The position numbers and the translations under genes are program-made. Positions 1 through 8,027 of a stretch of DNA of 64,000 bases are shown here, in pieces. Positions within the stretch are counted from its first letter, which is position 1. Each line of letters begins with the position of its first letter. The notes under the pieces were generated by a model. That model was given only the letters and a program-made list of their open reading frames with translations, was not told the DNA's origin and did not search any database. The stretch is from CAIQNR01 sp031972475 (GTDB lineage: Bacteria; Babelota; Babeliae; Babelales; CAIQNR01): contig DALYEP010000001.1 in assembly GCA_031972475.1 (NCBI GenBank), forward strand, positions 496,001-560,000, in the 5' to 3' direction.

Positions 1-416
1 ACTTCTAAAATATAATCTTCTACTTCAATTTTCTTTCGCCATAATCCTGAAAATACTTCTGATTCTACAATAGAAAAACTCCCTAAAAACCCTTCTTTTT
101 CTGAAGAAAGATCTGAGAATGAAAGCCAATTATAAGAATTTTTATTTTTTTTAATAAGATACCATTGCCCAATCCCTATAGAAGGCCTAACTGGCACTTC
201 TATAGTAATATTCCATTCTGGAAGAGCAATAACCGCAAAATTTTCCTTTATTATATCAATACGACCAAAAGTAAAATTTTCACTATCAATTTTATAATGA
301 ATTACTTTTTCTATTTCTGCAGTCTTAGAATTAAACTCTTTAACTAAAAAATTAACATCTAGATCAGTCCATTCAACTTTTAAATGATCGCATAACCAAC
401 GTAAGGAAATTTTCAT
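1..416 (-). CDS. pheT: Phenylalanine--tRNA ligase beta subunit, N-terminal part (cut by window edge)
   Basis: About 138 codons are visible, starting at the ATG at 416-414 and running off the left edge. The opening MKISLRWLCDHLKVEW matches the first helix of PheT, which usually begins MKISxxWL. The stretch near residues 125-138 (KKIEVEDYILEV) corresponds to the point where PheT enters its EIDVTPNR segment just beyond the edge. Between them should lie the EMAP/OB-type tRNA-binding domain; here it is divergent and the usual GAPN-like motif is not visible. PheT with PheS forms the alpha2-beta2 synthetase that charges tRNA-Phe in the cytoplasm. pheS is not in the window. The call rests on the N-terminus only. 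Confidence 0.72.
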   Translation of the reverse strand, partial: MKISLRWLCDHLKVEWTDLDVNFLVKEFNSKTAEIEKVIHYKIDSENFTFGRIDIIKENFAVIALPEWNITIEVPVRPSIGIGQWYLIKKNKNSYNWLSFSDLSSEKEGFLGSFSIVESEVFSGLWRKKIEVEDYILE

Positions 417-518
417 ATGTAACCTTCAAAGAAAGCTTATCTACTAATACAATTATAATTTTTAGAATATGGCAAAAAGCAAAATTCAGCAATTTTGATT
501 AATTAAAAATATTAAAAT

Positions 519-2131
519 TCACCGACAAATTATATACCAACTTAAATTTTGACTATTATAAAAAAGCTGAACAGAACGAGAGCCCGTTAAACTTATAGGC
601 CCATTTACAATAGTACCCCCTGTAAAATTAATTTTATTTATAGAATCTCCAGCAAGAACAATTGTTAAAACCTGACCATGCAAAGGATTAGATGGTAAAG
701 TAATAGTATAATTGGCGATTTTAGAAGAAACAGTTATTAATAAAACTGAAGTGGTCGTATTGATAGTTACAGAATTACTCAAAGTTCCAGCAGTTGCATA
801 TTGAATACCTTGCAAACAAAACAATCCATTTATTATGAGACCCGTCAACGTTCCAACTGATGTAACATTTGGTTGCGATACCGTTGTGAGCGTTCCTTCA
901 ACATTTGTAGCACTTACTGTTGTTGCATTTACCACTCCTGCTGTAACCACTTTACCATTAATTATGTCTTGATTATTTAAATCAACAGTTCCCGTCATTT
1001 TTAAACTTGTAAGATTTCCAACTGATGTAATATTTGGTTGGGATGCGGTTGTCAGCGTTCCACCAAGATTTTTAGCATTTACTGTTGTTGCTGTAACCGT
1101 TCCTCCATTAGTTATATTCTGATTTGCTAAATTTAATGTCCCTCCCATTGTCAATCCCGTCAACGTACCAACCGATGTAACATTTGGTTGCGATGCCGTT
1201 GTCAGCGTTCCTCCAACATTTGTAGCACTTACTGTTGTGGCGTTTACTACTCGCGCTGTAATCGTTCCGCCATTGGTTATATTCTGATTTGCTAAATTTA
1301 ATGCCCCTCCCATTGTCAATCCCGTCAACGTACCAACCGATGTAACATTTGGTTGCGATGCCGTTGTGAGCGTTCCTTCAACATTTGTAGCACTTACTGT
1401 TGTTGCATTTACCACNNNNNNNNNNNNNNNNNNNNNNNNNNNNNNNNNNNNNNNNNNNNNNNNNNNNNNNNNNNNNNNNNNNNNNNNNNNNNNNNNNNNN
1501 NNNNNNNNNNNNNNNTAATATTTGGTTGGGATGCGGTTGTCAGCGTTCCACCAAGATTTTTAGCATTTACCATTGTAGAATTAACAAATCCAGCATTAAT
1601 ATTCCATGAACTATTGCGTAGATATGATTTAGAGAAAAAATTAAGTTTTTTTCCTGAAAAAAATGAAACTTTAATTAAATTTTTTGTAAATTGATCAAAA
1701 GATACTTTAAGTACAATCCATGGCAATTTTTTATTCATATTTTGAGTTTTTAAAAAAACAAAAAAATCATTTTTATCATTATTTAAAAATGATAAAAATT
1801 TAATTAAAAATTCTATTTGATCAAAAAGCAAACCATCTTTAAATGAACTATTCTTAATTTTCCATAAAACATCGTTTTGAGATTTGAACAGATATCCATC
1901 AACACATTTTTCTATCTCTAGAAAGAAAATTTTACATTTAAAAAACTTTTTAAAAGATTTTGATATGTTAAAAAAACTAAAAAACTGAAAATCTTCTTTA
2001 TTTTTAAAAAATTCTTTAAAACTCAAAGTTCTATTTGAAAGATCAATATAAATAGAATCATTTGGCACAGAATCACAAAAAATATTACTTAAAAATATTA
2101 AAAGTAAACTTATAACTACTCTTTTAAACAT
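519..2131 (-). CDS. Secreted tandem-repeat protein (TLTTASQPN repeats), interrupted by assembly gap
   Basis: One reading direction carries a signal peptide (MFKRVVISLLLIFLSNIFC), about 170 residues of unique Lys/Phe-rich sequence, then repeats of about 50-55 residues with the core GTLTTASQPNxTSVGTLTGL, then a C-terminal beta-rich domain of about 100 residues ending WYIICR. The 100-N gap at 1416-1515 splits it, and the two sides appear in different frames only because the N run has an arbitrary length. ATG at 2131 is preferred over GTG at 2140 because AGGAAG lies about 10 bases upstream of the ATG. Repeats of this type form beta-solenoid or fibre-like surface proteins in Dependentiae and some giant viruses (family knowledge). 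A surface fibre or adhesin is inference. Confidence 0.7.
841..1580 (-). repeat. Tandem repeats of 165/150/165 bp with a 480-bp higher-order period
   Basis: The phrase aacygatgtaa recurs at 855, 1020, 1170 and 1335, giving unit lengths of 165, 150 and 165 bp. The 95 bases 841-935 and 1321-1415 differ at only three positions, so the higher-order period is 480 bp. The bases from 1516 repeat those from 1028 for about 55 bases. All unit lengths are multiples of three, so the repeat number can change without breaking the reading frame. The units encode the GTLTTASQPN repeat of the surrounding gene. Confidence 0.9.
1416..1515. other. Assembly gap (100 N)
   Basis: Exactly 100 N, the conventional placeholder for a scaffold gap of unknown length. 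It lies inside near-identical tandem repeats, which explains the failed assembly. By alignment with the 480-bp period the missing sequence should correspond to bases 936-1027, which is 92 bp, plus any whole number of extra repeats. Confidence 0.97.
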
Positions 2132-2254
2132 CTTTACCACACTTCCTTTTTTAGTGTATTAATTCTTAGAAATCATTTTTAATTTTCAAGATATCTATAT
2201 AAAAAAAAACCACTAATTTTAATAGCTATTCTTATATAAACAATAAAATGAATT

Positions 2255-2770
2255 TTATTTAAAAGATGATATTTGACACAAATACTTAATTTTTTGAATG
2301 TTAATAACAGGTTTTATTTGAACGAAATATAAAAGTTGCCAAGACTGTGTATTTTGAGCTTGCCGATTTTTAGGCGTATCCCAAGGTGGATATACGCGCA
2401 TAGCTCGCTTTCCTCCGATACCCATCTGAGACACAAAACCTTTTTCTTGTAAAACATTTTTAGGAAAAATAAATTGACCAAAATTATTTTCACTTTTTAC
2501 TAAAATTATAAATAATTGAACAAAATCAGAGATATCATATGGCATAATAGGCCCATTACCAATACGTTTCCATAAAGTAACAAATTGGCCTACTTTTGTT
2601 GGCGTTATTTTAGCAACTCGAAAAATAGCAGGAACATTATTGATAGTAAAAGCACAAGCTCCATATTCCTGACTCTCTAATTCATACTTAAATAAATCAA
2701 CCCTCAAATCACTCAACTCATAAATAGATTTATTTAATAAAAAAAGATCGGAATAAAGGTAATTATTCAT
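2255..2770 (-). CDS. MepB family protein
   Basis: 171 residues. Hallmarks of the MepB family are visible in order: EYGACAFTI near residue 36, FRVAKITPTKVGQFVTLWKR near 50-69, a central PYDI, GQFIFPKNVL near 98, and GGKRAMRVYPPWD near 119-131. MepB was named from the Staphylococcus mepRAB multidrug locus but its biochemical role is unknown, and no MATE pump or MarR regulator is adjacent here. It has no signal peptide, so it is probably cytoplasmic. It sits in an accessory stretch next to a frameshifted gene and a recombinase remnant, so arrival by horizontal transfer is plausible (inference). Confidence 0.85.
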   Translation of the reverse strand: MNNYLYSDLFLLNKSIYELSDLRVDLFKYELESQEYGACAFTINNVPAIFRVAKITPTKVGQFVTLWKRIGNGPIMPYDISDFVQLFIILVKSENNFGQFIFPKNVLQEKGFVSQMGIGGKRAMRVYPPWDTPKNRQAQNTQSWQLLYFVQIKPVINIQKIKYLCQISSFK

Positions 2771-2837
2771 ATAATACTCACTATCTTAATGGATTATATC
2801 TTAGCATATGTTACGTCAACACATTCTTAACATATTG

Positions 2838-3358
2838 TTATAAATTTGTATGTGGCGTTTTTTTATACAGATATACATACCGTACTGTGCGACCTATAAG
2901 TAGCCCCGGTATAATGCTTGAAAATAATATACTCATTAACATTCTGTGAGTTTGTAATAAACGGTCAGGATTTGTTGCAACAAGATACCCCATATAATAT
3001 TTACCTGCAAAACTAACAAGAGCTGAAACCAATATTACTGACGAACCTGGAATTCTAATAAGATGCTTTTTTTATCAGCCTTTACAGGGCTCGTTTTAAA
3101 TATGTACCATCCCTGAACCATCCCCAGTAATAAACCACTACACCATACAATCCACATGCCAGATGTTGAAGATTGAGAAGTGTACATTCCTTTTATTGAT
3201 AATACTAAAAAAATTGCTGAAATAATGGCTAGGTTATATAGAGAATAGGTTAGTGACTTATAAGCTTGCAAACCTCGATAGATAACAAATACAAAAAGCG
3301 GCCATACCCATAATGGTGTACCACTCATTACTGAGATAATTTTTTCATAAAGAGTCAT
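2838..3358 (-). pseudogene. Small multi-pass membrane protein, DUF6622-like, frameshifted at an A7 tract
   Basis: The first part starts at ATG 3358, preceded by GAGGTCAGAG, and encodes TPLWVWPLFVFVIYRGLQ and three hydrophobic segments. It stops at 3035. The second part, in another frame, continues with IRIPGSSVILVSALVSFAGKY and two more hydrophobic segments down to 2838. Joined, the two parts give one protein of about 170 residues resembling the DUF6622 family, which has a W-rich start and an IPGS-type motif before the last helices. One extra A in the seven-A run on the coding strand (plus-strand T run 3067-3073) would restore the frame as DKKKHLIRIPGS. It may be a true pseudogene, a homopolymer sequencing error, or a gene read by transcript slippage. 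The family name is from memory. Confidence 0.6.
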
Positions 3359-3463
3359 ATTCTCTGACCTCAATTAATATTCATTATAAGGCGACTGGAA
3401 TTTAGTATAAAACAATTTATAATTAAAATTTATCTAAAAAAATTATTTTGAAAAAGAAGTACT

Positions 3464-4609
3464 ATGACATCGTATAAAAAAATAATTCTTATACTAATTT
3501 ACGCAATACCACTGCAATCAGCAAATAACAATCAACATATAACATATAAAGCCGTTATAAAAAGTATTGTTGCCGAAATGAATAATAATTTTCCAGCTCC
3601 TTATGCCCCCTCAGCTTCACCAGAAACACAAAAATGCCTTCGAAGTCATCAAGGATTATATAATGAAATAGTTACGGTTTTAGCAACACATAACGAACAA
3701 TCCTTAATTGTATACGATGATATTATTTATCAATTCGATCTACAAAAAAACGGAAAGGTGCCTAATTCATTCTGGGTCAACAATGAACATCTTGTTCTAC
3801 TGCAATCATTACGACAAGAAGAACTCCAAGCTATTCCAACTCAGCGTTATGCTCAATCACCTACAATTGTTCTTACTTATCCGTGGAAACAGTTCTCTTT
3901 GGGTACTCGATTTGTACATGTTCCCACTCAAGATACTCCACAAGAATACGCCATACTATGGATAGATTATTCTACCAATATTATTTTCAATGATTATATT
4001 CCAAAGAAAAATGCTTTAGAAGAAGTTGAAAAGGACACCGCTACCAGTCGTCGTTTCTTCGTAAATCTGATTAATCACGTATTAGATTGTGTTAATAAAG
4101 AAGGTTCAGATCGAGTTATACCTTTTGTTTGGGGTGGCAGTAGCTTTATTCATACATACCACTCTACTAATTTTTATCTTCAAGACGGCGTTTGGCATAG
4201 ACCAGAATATAATTCTCCCTATACAGGTTATGATTGCTCAGAACTGATTATGAGAATGGCAAAGATAGTGGGTATTAATTTTCCTTGGAAAACATCAGGT
4301 ATTATTGCCCTTTCAAAAAGAGAATTAACTCGATCCGATTTTTTAGAAAATGGAGACATCATCTGGGTACCAGGGCACGTCATGATCGTAAGTAATATCG
4401 ATCGCAATGAAATAATAGAAGCTCGTGGCTATCGAGATGGATATGGCTATGTACAACGTATCACTATAGCTGAAAACTTTGTTGATATTACTGATTATGC
4501 AGCACTGCTTAAACGCTATTATAATCATCAAAAAATTCAATTAAAAGACAGATACGGCAATCCAGTTGGTAATGAAAAAGAGTTCAAATTATTAAAACTT
4601 ATTGATTAG
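3464..4609 (+). CDS. Secreted NlpC/P60-family peptidoglycan endopeptidase
   Basis: 381 residues with a signal peptide (IILILIYAIPLQSA). The C-terminal NlpC/P60 domain starts with PFVWGGSS near 220. The catalytic Cys is in GYDCSE (Cys258), the His in PGHVMIV (His305), with an acidic residue at EARG near 319. The N-terminal half (about 30-190) probably holds SH3-like binding domains (YPWKQFSLGTRFVHV). Such enzymes cut the D-gamma-Glu-diaminopimelate link of peptide stems in the periplasm, for wall remodelling or for attacking other bacteria. It stands alone, transcribed away from the frameshifted membrane gene. The domain call is strong; the precise substrate is inferred from the family. Confidence 0.85.
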   Translation: MTSYKKIILILIYAIPLQSANNNQHITYKAVIKSIVAEMNNNFPAPYAPSASPETQKCLRSHQGLYNEIVTVLATHNEQSLIVYDDIIYQFDLQKNGKVPNSFWVNNEHLVLLQSLRQEELQAIPTQRYAQSPTIVLTYPWKQFSLGTRFVHVPTQDTPQEYAILWIDYSTNIIFNDYIPKKNALEEVEKDTATSRRFFVNLINHVLDCVNKEGSDRVIPFVWGGSSFIHTYHSTNFYLQDGVWHRPEYNSPYTGYDCSELIMRMAKIVGINFPWKTSGIIALSKRELTRSDFLENGDIIWVPGHVMIVSNIDRNEIIEARGYRDGYGYVQRITIAENFVDITDYAALLKRYYNHQKIQLKDRYGNPVGNEKEFKLLKLID

Positions 4610-4705
4610 TAACTGTAAGAAATACCGCATTTTTTACAGAACTTAAGTATTATATAAAAAAGTTTCATCATGTTCTAATATAATCTATATTTGCATAATA
4701 ATCTT

Positions 4706-5157
4706 TCTATCGTTGAAGCTATTTTTTCGTTAGTTTTTTCATCTATACGCGATAGTCTAAAATGCATTTAGAACCCTTTGATAAACATTTTGATAAGCTC
4801 ACTGCAAAGCAAAAATCTATCACCAAGATGATGAATAATTTGTACATGGACAAACCGAAAAGAGAAATTGATGATGAAAAATACAACAGATTTTATACTT
4901 CTCTACACAACCAGATGGATGAAACAACTACTCGCTTAGGTCGCCTGCAAGAAGCAGAAGAAAACTACTACGTAAAAGCAAAATATATCTTGAAACTTTC
5001 CAATAGAGCCTATGACTTATTCAAAAATTCAGAAGTTGAGCAAAAACGTCAGTTAATCAAACTGATACTTTCGAAATTACGCATCGAAGGCGAAAATGTG
5101 TTCTAAGAGGCACAAAAGCTTTTTGATCTACTGTTAAAAAATGCGAATTTTATAAAA
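4706..5157 (+). pseudogene. C-terminal remnant of a large serine recombinase, reading into the tRNA-Glu 3' end
   Basis: The longest intact piece (4762-5106, 114 codons) resembles the C-terminal coiled-coil end of large serine recombinases: DEKYNRFYTSLHNQMDETT, then YILKLSNRAYDLF and KRQLIKLILSKLRIEGE. Upstream, frame-shifted at about 4763, the family-like SIVEAIFSL and IRDSLK continue the homology from about 4706. Downstream of the TAA at 5104-5106 the same frame goes on with KLFDLLLKNANFIKWRPQGDSNSC, the last residues being translated antisense tRNA-Glu sequence. The catalytic resolvase domain and zinc ribbon are gone. This is the decayed end of an element once integrated at the tRNA (inference). 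Confidence 0.75.
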
Positions 5158-5233
5158 TGGCGTCCCCAAGGAGATTCGAACTCCTGTTACTGCCGTGAAA
5201 GGGCAGTGTCCTAGGCCTCTAGACGATGGGGAC
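5158..5233 (-). tRNA. tRNA-Glu (anticodon TTC), CCA encoded
   Basis: On the minus strand the gene begins GTCCCCATCGTCTAGAGG and ends TTGGGGACGCCA. The 7-bp acceptor stem pairs GTCCCCA with TGGGGAC. The anticodon arm is CTGCC-CTTTCAC-GGCAG with anticodon TTC, and the T arm carries GTTCGAATC. The CCA end is genomically encoded (plus-strand tgg at 5158-5160). A recombinase remnant abuts its 3' end, so this tRNA is a probable former attachment site. Confidence 0.97.
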
Positions 5234-5277
5234 TTGTAATTCAATGTAACTTTTTGCCACCATATTTTTGATGAATA

Positions 5278-5353
5278 TGGTGAGCCGCGTTGGATTCGAA
5301 CCAACGACCCACAGCTTAAAAGGCTGTTGCTCTACCGACTGAGCTAGCGGCTC
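5278..5353 (-). tRNA. tRNA-Lys (anticodon TTT), CCA encoded
   Basis: On the minus strand the gene begins GAGCCGCTAGCTCAGTCGG. Its acceptor GAGCCGC pairs with GCGGCTC, followed by discriminator A and an encoded CCA. The anticodon arm is ACAGC-CTTTTAA-GCTGT with anticodon TTT; the T arm contains GGTTCGAATCC. It lies 44 bases upstream of tRNA-Glu on the same strand, so the two are probably co-transcribed. Confidence 0.97.
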
Positions 5354-5397
5354 CTTTAAAAAGATTATCTATAAGGTATAAATGACTGATGTTTTTG

Positions 5398-6783
5398 TCA
5401 AGAAAATGTCTCAAAATACGTAAAAATTTGTTGACTAACCCTACAATAGATCAATAAACCCAAAATATCCATCAAAGTTGCCAGTACCGGACCAGCAGAA
5501 TAAGCTGGGTCAACATTAATACGACGTAGTACTATTGGTATGCAACTACCGATCATAATTGAAGACATAACAATAACAACAAGTGAAAAGCTAACGGCTA
5601 TACTACCAAGCAAATGATGACTTGTTATATACACTCTTAAAAATGAAAGAAATCCTAAAAATAATGCTATCCAAAATGCTAAAAAAAATTCGCGCTTTAA
5701 AAACTTTTTAATATTAGTTCTATTAATTTCCCCAGAAGCTATTCCTTGAATTACTACCGCTGATGTTTGGCTACTTGCATTACCACCTGCACTAGTAAGC
5801 ATAGTTAAAAATTGCATCAATACGCCTCCTGCAAAAGTAATCAATAATGTTTCATGGGCTTTAATAATCGCACTTGAAAGAGATTGTGCCAAAAGTAACA
5901 TTCCTAAAATAACACTTCGCTGATATAAAAGCTTTATAATAGAAGCATCAAAATATGTACCTTTAACGGGCGTCATAGCAGCCATACGATAAACATTTTC
6001 AGCTGACTCTTCCTCAATAATATCAATAAGCGTTGAGCTAGGAATGACTCCTAAAAAATAATCTTCTTCACCAACAACAGGAATAATCATCATATTGTAA
6101 TGAACCATTTTATTTGCAATATCTTCTCTGTCATCTTCTGCTCTTGCAACCAAAAGATTTTTACGCATAAATTCATGTAACCGTGCTTGCGGCTTTTGAA
6201 GAACTAAATCCTCTAAAAAGATATGGCCCAATAATTTTTTATTTTTATCAATAACAAATATTTGTCGATGAATTTCTTGATTAACTTCTAAACGTTGAAG
6301 TAATTGAATACTTTTCTGAACAGTAAGATCATCATGCAGAGCAAGCACATCAGTATCCATAATGCCGCCAGCTGATTCTGGATTAAATTTAAGCAATGAT
6401 AAAACTTTTTCACGATCAGTTTTATGCAACAAGCTTAAATACTGTTTTAATTCATTATCTGAAAGTCTTTCAAATAAGTCGGTAAGTTCATCTGTTGTAA
6501 GACAGCCAAGAGCATCAACTCTGCCACTATCATTAAGGGTTGCTAAGGCAAGAGCCTGCAAAGGTTCTGAAAATTCACGAAAAACAGCACAACTTACATG
6601 AGAAGGAAAATCAATATATAATTTTTTAAAATTTTCTTCAGATAAGCTCCCCAAGAATCGTGCTAAATCAGCTGGATGAGCTGTAAGCAATTCCTCCCAT
6701 AGAAGTTTACCTAAAACTGACTCCCTATCTATGACATCTTTAATATTATTTTTGATCTCATCAAAAAGTTTTTCTGATATCAT
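5398..6783 (-). CDS. mgtE: Magnesium transporter MgtE
   Basis: 461 residues, the normal MgtE length. The N-terminal helical domain (about 30-130) contains HPADLARFL, and the linker has FNPESAGGIMDTDVL near 133-147. A CBS pair follows (about 145-265). The membrane domain (about 285-455) has five hydrophobic segments, including TSAGGNASSQTSAVVIQGIA, the conserved pore region, and a C-terminal D in TLMDILGLL. MgtE is a homodimeric Mg2+ channel of the inner membrane whose cytoplasmic domains close when Mg2+ is plentiful. It is divergent from rluD, and no M-box riboswitch was recognised in the 164-base gap between them. Confidence 0.95.
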   Translation of the reverse strand: MISEKLFDEIKNNIKDVIDRESVLGKLLWEELLTAHPADLARFLGSLSEENFKKLYIDFPSHVSCAVFREFSEPLQALALATLNDSGRVDALGCLTTDELTDLFERLSDNELKQYLSLLHKTDREKVLSLLKFNPESAGGIMDTDVLALHDDLTVQKSIQLLQRLEVNQEIHRQIFVIDKNKKLLGHIFLEDLVLQKPQARLHEFMRKNLLVARAEDDREDIANKMVHYNMMIIPVVGEEDYFLGVIPSSTLIDIIEEESAENVYRMAAMTPVKGTYFDASIIKLLYQRSVILGMLLLAQSLSSAIIKAHETLLITFAGGVLMQFLTMLTSAGGNASSQTSAVVIQGIASGEINRTNIKKFLKREFFLAFWIALFLGFLSFLRVYITSHHLLGSIAVSFSLVVIVMSSIMIGSCIPIVLRRINVDPAYSAGPVLATLMDILGLLIYCRVSQQIFTYFETFS

Positions 6784-6947
6784 GTTGATCTTCCTTACTA
6801 AACAGATCGGTACATACTTATGGAAACAACGTTTACCCCTAATAGGTCCTTTAACCTTATAGAAATTAGAAAAAACTGTCTATCCACATACAAAAAATAC
6901 AAGTAAACTGATAGTTATCTAATCATAATTGAGCTTAAAGGAAATAT

Positions 6948-7883
6948 ATGTTAAAGCCTGGTGAAATTTTTACACTAATTGCAAATGAACACGATGCAGA
7001 AAAACGACTTGATATATTTTTATCAGAAAATTTTTCAGGCTATTCACGTAGTTTATTCAAAAATCTTATAGAAGAACAAGCAATTACTATAAATGGAAAA
7101 TTAGCAAAAAAATCGGGCGCCTCTCTTAAACCAAAAGATGTTATTGTACTTACTATTCCTATAATCCCGCCAAAAGAGATTTTAACTCCAGAAAAAAAAG
7201 ATCTGATCAATGTAAGGATTATTCATCAAGATAAAGATTTTGCTGTTATAGAAAAACCAGCAGGAATAGTAGTACACCCTCCTCATAAAAATTCCACCGA
7301 TCTTTCACTTATTGATTGGCTAACGTCAACTTTTCAAGATATAGAAAGTGTGGGATATGCAGACCGACCAGGAATTGTACATCGATTAGATAAAGACACT
7401 TCAGGTCTTATGATAATACCTTTAACATCACAAGCACATGCCCAATTTGCTGATATGTTTAAAAATAGAGAAATACATAAAACATATATGTGTATTGTAA
7501 ATGGACATCCAGATAAGGAAGGAAATATTACATTTCCTATTGGACGCGATATGAGAATTAGAAATAAAATGACTCATCGCATTAATGGAAGAGCTTCGGA
7601 AACAAACTATAAAGTAGTTGAATATTTTGAAGAAACCTCTTTAGTTCAAGCAGAACCAATCACAGGAAGAACTCATCAAATACGTGTACATATGACGGGG
7701 ATTGGACATTCTCTTATAGGAGATGTCCTTTACGGGAAAGCATCAAAATATATTCATCGACAAGCTTTACATGCAAACACATTAAAATTTATCTTTAAAG
7801 ATAAAAGTTATGCATTTGAATCAGCTTTACCAGAAGATTTTTTAAAAGCATTACACCTTCTGAGAAGCGAAACCAGGCTATAA
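6948..7883 (+). CDS. rluD: RluA-family 23S rRNA pseudouridine synthase (RluD type)
   Basis: 311 residues. An S4 RNA-binding domain lies at about 16-75 (EKRLDIFLSENF, ITINGKLAKK), followed by the synthase domain. The catalytic motif PGIVHRLDKDTSGLM places the nucleophilic Asp at residue 148. EPITGRTHQIRVHM near 236-249 is the conserved RluA-class motif. The enzyme converts uridines in 23S rRNA (helix 69 for RluD) to pseudouridine during ribosome assembly. AAAGGA lies 7 bases before the ATG. RluC would be the alternative subfamily; the D type is favoured by the PxxxL...EKPAG layout and length. Confidence 0.9.
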   Translation: MLKPGEIFTLIANEHDAEKRLDIFLSENFSGYSRSLFKNLIEEQAITINGKLAKKSGASLKPKDVIVLTIPIIPPKEILTPEKKDLINVRIIHQDKDFAVIEKPAGIVVHPPHKNSTDLSLIDWLTSTFQDIESVGYADRPGIVHRLDKDTSGLMIIPLTSQAHAQFADMFKNREIHKTYMCIVNGHPDKEGNITFPIGRDMRIRNKMTHRINGRASETNYKVVEYFEETSLVQAEPITGRTHQIRVHMTGIGHSLIGDVLYGKASKYIHRQALHANTLKFIFKDKSYAFESALPEDFLKALHLLRSETRL

Positions 7884-7972
7884 AAATAATTTGATTTTTA
7901 AAAATATATTTATTACATTGCTCTTCAGCTAAGAAAGAATCGTGGTAGTGAAGCTCTTATAAAGAAAAAATT

Positions 7973-8001
7973 AAAAAACCGTGCTAGAAGTCCGGTTTTT
8001 T
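7973..8001. terminator. Bidirectional factor-independent terminator
   Basis: Inverted repeat aaaaaaccg (7973-7981) and cggtttttt (7993-8001) around an 11-base loop. It lies between the convergent rluD and phospholipase-D-like genes and gives a U-run in both directions. Confidence 0.75.
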
Positions 8002-8027
8002 AATTTTAAATTATTAAAAAATACACA

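Noticed and set aside
165..347. Plus-strand open frame of 60 codons opposite pheT
   Set aside because: It lies entirely antisense to a well-supported synthetase frame, has no ribosome-binding site and low-complexity content.
841..1580. CRISPR-like array
   Set aside because: The repeats are contiguous, 150-165 bp long and translate in one frame; there are no spacers and no cas genes.
1353..1694. Plus-strand open frames running through the N gap
   Set aside because: They exist only because N codons have no stops, and they are antisense to the repeat protein.
3708..3965. Open frame nested in the NlpC/P60 gene
   Set aside because: Out-of-frame shadow of a gene with clear catalytic motifs; no ribosome-binding site or family likeness.
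6784..6947. Possible M-box (Mg2+) riboswitch upstream of mgtE
   Set aside because: The gap is only 164 bases between divergent genes and none of the conserved M-box helices or a leader terminator could be recognised.
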